From positions 248,001-312,000 of the forward strand of contig NZ_PRDM01000002.1 of the NCBI RefSeq assembly GCF_015182285.1: a DNA stretch of 64,000 nt, in the 5' to 3' direction. This DNA is from Flavobacterium hungaricum (lineage in GTDB: Bacteria; Bacteroidota; Bacteroidia; Flavobacteriales; Flavobacteriaceae). The translations under genes and the position numbers were made by a program. The notes under the pieces are model-generated. The model searched no databases. It worked only from the letters and a program-made list of their open reading frames with translations, and was not told the origin of the DNA. Shown here piece after piece: positions 44,262-51,387 of the stretch (its first letter is position 1; each line of letters begins with the position of its first letter).

Positions 44262-46211
44262 TCAAAACTTCCAAATTCCATAAACCTGAAAGTAATTAAA
44301 ATTCTGTTCAAAATTCATCACATAACGCGCACCCACACTCGGCCCGATTCTGGCAAAACCAGCCGTAAGGTCAAACAAAAGACCTGCCTTATAATCGGTA
44401 AAAGTATTTTTTGTTTTGTTTGAATTGGTTGTAGAACTAATCAAAAAGTTTTCCTTGTCACCTTCATAAGTATCGACTTGTATCGTTTGATGCTGCTCGG
44501 ATGAAACATTGACATTCGCCTGAATTCCCGCACCGATTCCGATATAATTATTAATGTTGTATCGAATCAAAATCGGAATTTCCCAATTGATATTTTTGTT
44601 TTCTGTAAAAGTTGTAGTCCGTACCAGCTGCCGTGTTCCGTTGGCGTTTGTGTTAAAAGCATCAACTACATTTATAGCGCTGTTGTATTGGTTAAAGGCA
44701 TTTTCCCATTCTACCTGCCAGTAAAAACGATAGGATTTAAAAGGCGAAAGCGTCGCACCCACAAAATAGCTTGTAGATTTTTCTAAATCAGGATAAATAT
44801 TATAACCTGCTTTGGCCCCAATCGAAATTCCAGGAAGGAATCGGGTAGTGGCATAATTGGTAATTATAGGTTCGTTTTTATCAAAAATAATCGCCGTTCG
44901 GCTTTTGGTTTTTACTTTATGAAAATCTTCACCAAACTTCATCGAATATTTGACAAAACCTTTGGTAGAATCTTTTTCGTGTACATTTTTCTGCTCCGTT
45001 CCGGGAAGATAAATATTTTTGAAAGTAAAAATAATCTGTTTTTGTTTGATAATTGTATCGAGACAGCTCACGGTTGGTTCTTCTCCTTTTGGGCAGATCG
45101 GACATTCTGGATACATGCTTTCGATCTGAAAAGTCTTCTTGTCAAACATATCCGGAATATCGGTTTCTAAACGAATTTTTCTCGCGGGACCTTCACCGTT
45201 GTTCTGAAAACGGGTTTTAAAATTTACCCTTTTAAAACGCACCAATCTGTAATTCATAAAACTTCCGTTAGATCCCATTTTGTTAGGATCATGAGAGGTC
45301 ACAATTTCCATTTCGAGTTTTTTGATTTTATGGTTTTTATAACTTCGATTTGGGACAAAAATACCACGCATAGTAACCGTTGCACTGGTATCTTTAATCA
45401 TTTCTGGAGTAGTTTTAAAAGTGTAAAAAACATTTCGGGTTTCTCCAGGATTGGCATCATCAAATTCTAAAACAGAAACATTGTGATACGTTTTATGTGC
45501 GTCTAATAAAGAAGCAGCAAGATCTTCTTCGGTTGTTGTGTTTTTATATTTTGTTTTGAAATTCCCTTCTGCAGCAGCTAAATAATTATTTGAATCGTTG
45601 AGATCATCAACTGCAGCAACTAGTTTTTCTTGAACTTCTCGTTCGCCTGCGTAGGTTCTAAAATCGGATAATTCGAAGTTATTGTGTTTAAATTCTTTCT
45701 CATTGTAAAACAGATAAAGCTTGCCGCTCGAGACATAATTCTCTAGATTTTGATAACTCACTACGACTACCATTTCTTGATCTGGAATAGGATCGCAGTT
45801 CTTGATAATCGCAAATCCGTTTTGGTCTGCAATAGAAGCAATGTCTTTAAAATTATTGTCGGTAATGTCGTTTACAGCCACTTTTTTAGGGCGTGTTGCA
45901 GGCGGTTTTCCATTGTCATAATTATTGGTTACGGCAAGTCGTGTGGTATAAGTGCCTTTGTTTTTATAGACATGTTTGGGGGCTGCTTCTTTGCTGTAAT
46001 GTCCGTCTCCGAGTTCCCACAGATACGAATAACTAGGTTTTGGCGCGCCCGCAATCGGAATCAAAGGCGGTGTTTCTGGTTTAAAATTGACCAGATTTCC
46101 ATTTTGAGTAAAACCGATATTGGCTCTTCGGGTTATGGTGTCTTTAACTTTTGTCTGTCCATTTAAGAAAATAGAGAAAAGAATAAAGAAAATAGACGTT
46201 AGTGGTTTCAT
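44262..46211 (-). CDS. PKD-domain outer-membrane protein
   Basis: 649 residues from the ATG at 46211 (MKPLTSIFFILFSIFLNGQ, a signal peptide). A PKD domain follows (SYSYLWELGDGHYSKEAAPKHVYKNKGTYTTRLAV, about 50-95), then a large region of repeated beta sheet with a Cys cluster (MYPECPICPKGEEPTVSCLD) and a C-terminal outer-membrane barrel (from about 450; final residues QVYGIWKF). The Ig-like part probably faces outwards or the periplasm. Same direction as CHAT, 93 bases upstream, with a strong hairpin between. I know no characterised relative. Confidence 0.72.
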   Translation of the reverse strand: MKPLTSIFFILFSIFLNGQTKVKDTITRRANIGFTQNGNLVNFKPETPPLIPIAGAPKPSYSYLWELGDGHYSKEAAPKHVYKNKGTYTTRLAVTNNYDNGKPPATRPKKVAVNDITDNNFKDIASIADQNGFAIIKNCDPIPDQEMVVVVSYQNLENYVSSGKLYLFYNEKEFKHNNFELSDFRTYAGEREVQEKLVAAVDDLNDSNNYLAAAEGNFKTKYKNTTTEEDLAASLLDAHKTYHNVSVLEFDDANPGETRNVFYTFKTTPEMIKDTSATVTMRGIFVPNRSYKNHKIKKLEMEIVTSHDPNKMGSNGSFMNYRLVRFKRVNFKTRFQNNGEGPARKIRLETDIPDMFDKKTFQIESMYPECPICPKGEEPTVSCLDTIIKQKQIIFTFKNIYLPGTEQKNVHEKDSTKGFVKYSMKFGEDFHKVKTKSRTAIIFDKNEPIITNYATTRFLPGISIGAKAGYNIYPDLEKSTSYFVGATLSPFKSYRFYWQVEWENAFNQYNSAINVVDAFNTNANGTRQLVRTTTFTENKNINWEIPILIRYNINNYIGIGAGIQANVNVSSEQHQTIQVDTYEGDKENFLISSTTNSNKTKNTFTDYKAGLLFDLTAGFARIGPSVGARYVMNFEQNFNYFQVYGIWKF

Positions 46212-46230
46212 AACTACAAAAGGTGTTTTT

Positions 46231-46305
46231 AGCCCTGATGGGAGCGGCATCCTTTTGCTGCCTTCTTTAGGCAGGAAAAGATACAGCGGACAGCAGGATC
46301 AGCTT
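46231..46305 (+). repeat. Structured intergenic repeat, copy 2
   Basis: AGCCCTGATGGGAGCGGCATC, then the imperfect stem CTTTTGCTGCC/GGCAGGAAAAG, then ATACAGCGGACAGCAGGATC. The outer parts match the element at 6785-6865 read in the opposite orientation; the stem is different in sequence. Lies upstream of the PKD gene, on the opposite strand. Confidence 0.7.
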
Positions 46306-46348
46306 CTAAAAATCATTAAAAATGTTTTGAAAACTAGATTAAATGTAA

Positions 46349-46382
46349 AAAAAAGCGGTGAGCAAATCACCACTTTTTCTTA
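46349..46382 (-). terminator. Terminator after the lipoprotein gene
   Basis: Minus strand AAGTGGTGA-TTTGC-TCACCGCTT with one G-T pair, followed by eight T. It comes shortly after the stop at 46399 and before the PKD gene, so the PKD-CHAT-retropepsin genes need read-through or their own promoter. Confidence 0.78.
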
Positions 46383-46398
46383 AAAAGTATTTTGTAAG

Positions 46399-47370
46399 TT
46401 ACTGAATAGCATTGATTGCTGCTACCAGCTGTGCTTCTGTACCGACTGTTGTTTCGGACAGAGAAAAGGTGTAAACCGCATTGGCAGTTGTAGTCACGCC
46501 TTTTATTGCATAACGCCAGTTTCCGTTATCTTCTGTGGCAAAAATAATGTGGCATGCTAATCCAACCGGAATTTGACCGTAATGTTCGCTGAATAATCCT
46601 TGAGCGGTGTAAGTGTCTAATTTTGCAAGAGCATTGTTTCCTTCGCCGTCATAAGAAAGGTAAACGGCGCTGTTGGTATTGTCGTAACCGTCTGGTACAT
46701 CAACCAAAATAGTGGTTTTTGGTCTTGGGTCGCTGTAGAAACGGTCCACATTTGTCCATCCAAAATTACCGAATGTTACATAATAATTGTTGCCTTCGCC
46801 TTGTACACCGCCTTTTCCGTCGGCACCTCTGGCATCTTTCCATGCCAATTCACCATCTTCATCAATAACTCCAGTCCATAAAGTCATTAAGTTGTCAAAT
46901 CCGTCTGTTAAAGCCGTGGGAACAATCATGCTTAACGAGCAAGAAGTTTGTAATTCTACACCGCCCTGCGTTGCTTTAATAAAGAATTCACCGCCTGATA
47001 TCAATAAATTTTTCTTTCCGTCCGCCGTAATTCCCATTGTTGGTTTGTTGGTTACGAGCATATTTCCTTTGTCAAACAGTTCGATGTATTCGATATTTAC
47101 TTGTCCCGTAACTGGATTTCCGTTTTTGGTCAGACAATCTCCGTTAATGTACAATTTAACACCTTTTGCAGAGGTCAAAGTCACAACGCCGTTTCCAGCA
47201 GTCATAGTAAAGTTTTGCGTATTTCTTTTTACCCCTTTTTCGCTGATGCTTTTAAAAGCGGCCGCTGTTGGGGGCGAAAGTTTGATGTCGTCTCCGTCGC
47301 TGTTATCACAGCTTGCAAAAGAAACCAGTAAAAGAAGTGAAAGTCCGATTGTTTTAAAATTTGTTTTCAT
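46399..47370 (-). CDS. Putative surface lipoprotein of the CHAT cassette
   Basis: 323 residues from the ATG at 47370. Lipoprotein signal with SFASC (Cys21), followed by DNSDGDD, an acidic stretch after the Cys typical of surface-exported Bacteroidota lipoproteins. The rest is beta-rich; a block (VTLTSAKGVKLYINGDCLTKNGNPVTGQVNIEYIELFDKGNML) resembles the start of carboxypeptidase-regulatory or Ig-like domains in other Flavobacterium lipoproteins. I do not recognise a named family with certainty. Two copies of the GGGGTAACAA motif lie upstream. Confidence 0.68.
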   Translation of the reverse strand: MKTNFKTIGLSLLLLVSFASCDNSDGDDIKLSPPTAAAFKSISEKGVKRNTQNFTMTAGNGVVTLTSAKGVKLYINGDCLTKNGNPVTGQVNIEYIELFDKGNMLVTNKPTMGITADGKKNLLISGGEFFIKATQGGVELQTSCSLSMIVPTALTDGFDNLMTLWTGVIDEDGELAWKDARGADGKGGVQGEGNNYYVTFGNFGWTNVDRFYSDPRPKTTILVDVPDGYDNTNSAVYLSYDGEGNNALAKLDTYTAQGLFSEHYGQIPVGLACHIIFATEDNGNWRYAIKGVTTTANAVYTFSLSETTVGTEAQLVAAINAIQ

Positions 47371-47430
47371 AATTTCTAGTTTTATAAATCTGGCTTGAGT
47401 AATCAAGTGGTTTTTCAGATTTTGGTTATT

Positions 47431-47471
47431 ACTTTATTTGTAAATCAATTAGGGTTTAATTTTGTTACCCT
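47431..47471 (-). promoter_or_regulatory. GGGTAACAA motif copy A (candidate ECF promoter)
   Basis: Minus strand: AGGGTAACAA (47471-47462), 16 bases, ATTTAC (47445-47440). The layout is like an ECF promoter: -35 with GTAAC, fixed spacer and an AT-rich -10. It would start transcription about 60 bases before the lipoprotein gene. Confidence 0.5.
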
Positions 47472-47490
47472 GTTTTCAAAAATATTTTTC

Positions 47491-47539
47491 AAAAGGCTTT
47501 TATACAGTTAAATCAATTAGGCTTTTAAATTGTTACCCC
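47491..47539 (-). promoter_or_regulatory. GGGGTAACAA motif copy B
   Basis: GGGGTAACAA (47539-47530), 16 bases, ATTTAAC (47513-47507), then TGTATAAAAGCCTTTT. The 16-base spacer equals that of copies A and C; the downstream TATAAAAGnCTTTT is shared with copy C. Confidence 0.5.
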
Positions 47540-47568
47540 ATTTTTTCGATTTTTTTTTGAAATATTTT

Positions 47569-47638
47569 TAAATACACAGAAACATAGATTTTAAAGGCTT
47601 GTAAAAAAGGTGTTTCACTTTATGTTTCTGTGTGTTTA
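47569..47638 (-). terminator. Long hairpin after the small membrane protein gene
   Basis: 18-bp arms TAAATACACAGAAACATA (47569-47586) and TATGTTTCTGTGTGTTTA (47621-47638), complementary with one G-T pair, 34-base loop. It begins 7 bases past the stop at 47645. Probably a terminator-like or mRNA-end hairpin. Confidence 0.55.
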
Positions 47639-47644
47639 AAAAAA

Positions 47645-47944
47645 TTAAACAGAAAGGCATTTATCTTCAAACAGATTTCCGTCTTCGTCAACGGCGAGTA
47701 AAATTTCTTTTTTAATGGAGAACTTTAGAAGAAGATAGACCCAGACAAGGAGCCATAAACCAAAAGTGATACAGCTTAAAAATAAATGCAGTGCATGGTT
47801 GATCGTCTTTTTTTCTTTAGATAAAACCACATACGGCAGTTTCTCATTGTGTTCTGTTACTACAAAACCATTCCGTTTTTTAGCGGCGATCATTTCATAA
47901 AATCGATCCAGATTCTTTTCGTTTGTAAAGGAGTGATTTTTCAT
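47645..47944 (-). CDS. Small membrane protein of unknown function
   Basis: 99 residues. A polar N-terminal half (MKNHSFTNEKNLDRFYEMIAAKKRNGFV), then a hydrophobic segment or close pair of segments (ALHLFLSCITFGLWLLVWVYLLL, about 52-75) and a short acidic tail. I do not recognise it. It is first in line on the minus strand, divergent from the sigma-factor gene, with a GGGGTAACAA motif upstream, so it may be sigma-controlled. Confidence 0.6.
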   Translation of the reverse strand: MKNHSFTNEKNLDRFYEMIAAKKRNGFVVTEHNEKLPYVVLSKEKKTINHALHLFLSCITFGLWLLVWVYLLLKFSIKKEILLAVDEDGNLFEDKCLSV

Positions 47945-47969
47945 TTCTTTTAATTTTTTAATGATTTTT

Positions 47970-48018
47970 AAAAGACTTTTATATTGTTAAATACAAATAA
48001 TTGAATTTTTGTTACCCC
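47970..48018 (-). promoter_or_regulatory. GGGGTAACAA motif copy C between the divergent units
   Basis: Minus strand: GGGGTAACAA (48018-48009), 16 bases, ATTTAAC (47992-47986), AATATAAAAGTCTTTT. It would begin transcription about 35 bases before the gene at 47944. It is also within 60 bases of the sigma gene start and could affect both directions. Confidence 0.52.
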
Positions 48019-48073
48019 TTGTTGTAAAATTTTCTGAGATTCTTTTTTTAAATTAGCAGTTAAAACCTTTTTT

Positions 48074-48658
48074 ATGGATCAAAGTAAAATTCATCCTGAC
48101 CAAAAATATATCGACGGACTTGCCGCAAATGATTCGGGAGTTATCGAAATGATATACAAAAAGTTTGCGCCCAAAGTATGTATGTTTATAACCAATAATT
48201 CGGGAGATAAAGATCAGGCTCAGGACGTGATTCAGGAAGTCCTGATTTTGCTTTTTAATCAGGCAAAAGCCAATAAACTTCAGTTAACTTGTCCATTTGA
48301 TGCCTACTTTTTTCTTTTGTGTAAAAGACGCTGGCTCAACGAACTCAAAAAATCTGATAATAAAGGGGTAACAATTTTTGAGAATGTTTTATCTACTAGT
48401 GAATCTGCACGAGAATTGATCGAACAATCAGAAGAATTTGATGAAAGACAAAAACTTTTTGATACCATGTTTGAGAAACTGGGCGAAAAATGCCAAGAGG
48501 TTTTAAAACTCAGTTTTACGTTAAAATCAATGGAAGAAGTAGCTGCAAAACTTGATGTGACTTATGGCTATGTTCGAAAAAAGAAATCGTTGTGTGTGGG
48601 ACAATTAACGCAGTGGATTCAGGAAGCGAAAAATTTTAACTCTTTAAAAAAACATTAA
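48074..48658 (+). CDS. ECF-type RNA polymerase sigma factor
   Basis: 194 residues. Region 2 is visible at about 20-90 (YKKFAPKVCMFITNNSGDKDQAQDVIQEVLILLFNQ, with the -10 reading part CPFDAYFFLLCKRRWLNELKK), and region 4 at about 130-185 (KLGEKCQEVLKLSFTLKSMEEVAAKLDVTYGYVRKKKSLC), the -35 reading helix-turn-helix. No region 1 or 3, as expected for ECF factors. Its stop is 2 bases before the next gene, a membrane protein of anti-sigma type. The likely target promoters are the GGGGTAACAA motifs next door. Confidence 0.87.
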   Translation: MDQSKIHPDQKYIDGLAANDSGVIEMIYKKFAPKVCMFITNNSGDKDQAQDVIQEVLILLFNQAKANKLQLTCPFDAYFFLLCKRRWLNELKKSDNKGVTIFENVLSTSESARELIEQSEEFDERQKLFDTMFEKLGEKCQEVLKLSFTLKSMEEVAAKLDVTYGYVRKKKSLCVGQLTQWIQEAKNFNSLKKH

Positions 48659-48660
48659 TC

Positions 48661-49389
48661 ATGAACGAAGAACGCTATATATTATTTGACCAATACCTCC
48701 AAGGCGAGCTGACCGTTGATGAAAAAGATACTTTTGAAAAGCAATTGGCAGAAAATCCGGAATTGGCTGAAGAGTTGGAAACTTTCAAAGAAATGCATTT
48801 GCAGCTTGAAAATAAATTTGGAAAAGAATCAGAACGACAAGCTTTTGAGCAAAATCTGACCCGAATTTCAGACAAATATTTCAAGAAAAAGAAAACAAAA
48901 GTCGTTTCTATACAGCCTTGGTACTATGCAACAGCGGCAGCTTCGATAATTATCATTTTTGGATTGTTTTTCTTTAGATACGATCAAAATCCTTCGTTTA
49001 AAGATTACAACAATCCCGAAAGCGCCTATTTTACAGAGAGAGGAGTTGCAGAAGAAACCTTGAAAAAAGCAGAAGATGATTTTAATGGCAAAAGATATGC
49101 AAAAGCAATTCCGCTTTTTGAAACTATTTTAAAAGAAAATCATTCGCCGGAAATTCAATATTTCTATGGAATTTCATTGGTAGAAGAAAGCCACTATAAA
49201 AAAGCCGAAGCCGTTTTGAACGAACTGATCTCAGGAAATTCTATTTTTAAAGAAAAAGCAAAATGGTATTTGGCATTATCCAAATTAAAACAAAGAGATT
49301 ATAAAGCCTGTAAAGAGGTTTTATTGACCATTTCGGAGGATTTTGAAAACTACGAAGACGTAGAACAATTACTAGAAGAACTGAATTGA
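48661..49389 (+). CDS. Putative membrane anti-sigma factor with periplasmic TPR
   Basis: 242 residues. A cytoplasmic acidic part of about 80 (LFDQYLQGELTVDEKDTFEKQLAENPELAEELE, resembling the zinc-free anti-sigma start of Bacteroidota), a basic patch KKKKTK, one helix at about 87-106 (WYYATAAASIIIIFGLFFF), then TPR-like repeats (about 130-235: AEETLKKAEDDFNGKRYAKAIPLFETIL; YFYGISLVEESHYKKAEAVLNELI). The topology is cytoplasm-in, TPR-out. No ZAS zinc motif (HxxxCxxC) is seen, so the anti-sigma role is inferred from position behind the ECF gene and the layout. Confidence 0.7.
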   Translation: MNEERYILFDQYLQGELTVDEKDTFEKQLAENPELAEELETFKEMHLQLENKFGKESERQAFEQNLTRISDKYFKKKKTKVVSIQPWYYATAAASIIIIFGLFFFRYDQNPSFKDYNNPESAYFTERGVAEETLKKAEDDFNGKRYAKAIPLFETILKENHSPEIQYFYGISLVEESHYKKAEAVLNELISGNSIFKEKAKWYLALSKLKQRDYKACKEVLLTISEDFENYEDVEQLLEELN

Positions 49390-49430
49390 GTTTTTTTTAA
49401 GGTAAGATTTGAAATATAAGATAAGAAAGA

Positions 49431-49472
49431 AACCTTTGTCAAAGTTTAAACCTTTGACAAAGGTTTTTTTAA
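49431..49472 (+). terminator. Terminator of the sigma/anti-sigma unit
   Basis: Perfect 14-bp stem AACCTTTGTCAAAG/CTTTGACAAAGGTT (49431-49444 with 49452-49465), 7-base loop and T7. A near copy stands at 53340-53376 on the other side of the S41 genes. Confidence 0.9.
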
Positions 49473-49621
49473 TTTCAGCCAAAATAAATCCCCCTTTTAG
49501 CTGCATAATTTTCTCCGATTGTGGGAAATCGTAAAGATTATTAAGAATTATTTTATACTTTGGACGCAGTTTACAATTGTAAATTTCCCAAAACTGTTTT
49601 AACCTAACCACGAAGTATTGC

Positions 49622-51343
49622 ATGAAAAAAATTACCCTATTTTTTCTAATTGTCTTTTCGCAAACCCTTTTAAGCCAAACTAAAATAACAGAAACAGAAA
49701 AACTTGCAGCAACCTGTAAAGTCTGGGGATTTCTTAAATATTATCACCCAAAAGTAGCCAATGGCGATTTTAACTGGGATCAGCAATTGTTAGATGTTTT
49801 ACCTAAAATTGAAAAAGCCGAAACACAAAAAGACTTTTCTTTACTACTCGAAAATTGGATTGATAGTTTGGGAGAGGTAAAAAAAATTGCTCCAATTACA
49901 GCGTCAAAAGAGGTGGAGTATTTTGATAAAAACTTTGATTTATCTTGGATTAACAATAAATTATTTTCTAGAACACTTTCGAAGAAACTTAAATTTATTG
50001 AAGAAAACAGGTTTCAAGGCGAACAGTTTTATGTTTATGGTTTGGAGAGAGTTGGAAATGTTGCCTTGAAGAATGAAAGTGCTGCCAATCCTGATTTTAC
50101 AGATAAGAATTCAAAACTTAGAATGGTTTTTATGCTGTGGAATCTGGTAGAATATTTTTTCCCGTATAAATATCAAACAGATGAAAATTGGAATATCACT
50201 TTAGAAAAAATAATTCCGCTTACCATTCAATCAAAAAATCAAGAGGAATTCTTTTTGGTCATAAGAAAATTATCTTCCAGAATAAATGACAGCCATACAG
50301 ATGTTTATGTATATCGAAATTCAGACGCTCCCTCTGCAGCCAGATATTTTCCTGCTGACGGAAAAATAATTGATAATAAAGTGGTTGTAACAGAAATTTT
50401 GGCCGACAGTCTTGCGCAGGCAGATGATATTAAAGTGGGAGACGTAATTACAAAAGTCGATAATAAAACCATAAAAGAAATTATTGCTGAAAATAGGGAT
50501 TTAATTTCGGCGTCTAACGAAGCTAAATTTTTAGATAAGCTGGTTAAGTCGGTATTGGTAAGCAAATCGGAGACTGTGCAAGTAGAGTTTTTGAAAAATG
50601 GTAAATATAGTACCAAAACAATGACATGGTATGATTATCATGATTCTCACAGAAATGAATTTAAAAAAGGAGCCAAGAAAAAGAAGCAAAAATTTAAAGT
50701 TCTAGAGAATAATATCGGATATGTTGATATGGGAATTTTAAAAGAGAAAGATGTTCCCAATATGATTGAAGCATTAAAAGGAACTAAAGCGATCGTTTTT
50801 GATGTTCGAAATTATCCAAAAGGAACTATTCATGAAATATCAAATTTTATAAATGCTCATGAAGAGAAATTTGCCATTTATACCATTCCGGATTTAAGTT
50901 ACCCGGGAAGATTTAAATGGAGCAGCGGTACTTCCAGCGGTTCAGAAAATAAGAATAACTATAAAGGAAAAGTAATTGTTTTGGTTGACGAGAACACGCA
51001 GAGTCATGCAGAATGGACTGCGATGTCTTTTCGAGCTTCTGGAAACGCTACGATTATCGGAAGCCAGACCTCTGGTGCAGATGGCAATATTTCGGTATTT
51101 GGTTTCAACGGATTTCGCACCTTATTCTCTGGAATCGGCGTTTATTATCCAGACAAAAAAGAAACTCAAAGAGTCGGAATTGTTCCCGATATTGAAGTAA
51201 AGCCAACTATAAAGGGAATTCAGGAAGGACGCGATGAAGTTATGGAGCAGGCTTTACTTTTTATCGAAAAAGGAAATGTAAAAACAGACGAAAAAATTAA
51301 ATCCAAAGTAGACCTCAAAAATCTGCAAAGCTTACGCAATTAA
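49622..51343 (+). CDS. S41 family peptidase, copy 1
   Basis: 573 residues with a signal peptide (cleavage near LLSQT). An N-terminal helical region (TCKVWGFLKYYHPKV), a second block (MLWNLVEYFFPYKY), a PDZ domain (ADSLAQADDIKVGDVITKVDNKTIKEII, about 258-285) and the tail-specific protease core with the presumed nucleophile in TQSHAEWTAM and the following GNATIIGSQTSGADGN. The usual Lys after TxG of CtpA-type enzymes is not seen, so catalysis may follow the tricorn/S41B pattern. About 45 bases separate it from its paralogue. Confidence 0.85.
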   Translation: MKKITLFFLIVFSQTLLSQTKITETEKLAATCKVWGFLKYYHPKVANGDFNWDQQLLDVLPKIEKAETQKDFSLLLENWIDSLGEVKKIAPITASKEVEYFDKNFDLSWINNKLFSRTLSKKLKFIEENRFQGEQFYVYGLERVGNVALKNESAANPDFTDKNSKLRMVFMLWNLVEYFFPYKYQTDENWNITLEKIIPLTIQSKNQEEFFLVIRKLSSRINDSHTDVYVYRNSDAPSAARYFPADGKIIDNKVVVTEILADSLAQADDIKVGDVITKVDNKTIKEIIAENRDLISASNEAKFLDKLVKSVLVSKSETVQVEFLKNGKYSTKTMTWYDYHDSHRNEFKKGAKKKKQKFKVLENNIGYVDMGILKEKDVPNMIEALKGTKAIVFDVRNYPKGTIHEISNFINAHEEKFAIYTIPDLSYPGRFKWSSGTSSGSENKNNYKGKVIVLVDENTQSHAEWTAMSFRASGNATIIGSQTSGADGNISVFGFNGFRTLFSGIGVYYPDKKETQRVGIVPDIEVKPTIKGIQEGRDEVMEQALLFIEKGNVKTDEKIKSKVDLKNLQSLRN

Positions 51344-51387
51344 GCTTCTAAGTAATCCAAAACTACAGAAAACAACCAACATTATTC

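Noticed and set aside
46787..47398. 203-codon plus-strand frame opposite the lipoprotein gene
   Set aside because: It is the antisense shadow of the lipoprotein gene, which has a signal peptide and lipobox; the antisense product is Pro/Ser-rich without domains.
48365..48396. GGGGTAACAA with ATCTAC inside the sigma gene as a promoter for the anti-sigma gene
   Set aside because: It lies within coding sequence (KGVTIFENV) about 265 bases from the next start; the -10 part differs, so I count it as possible chance.
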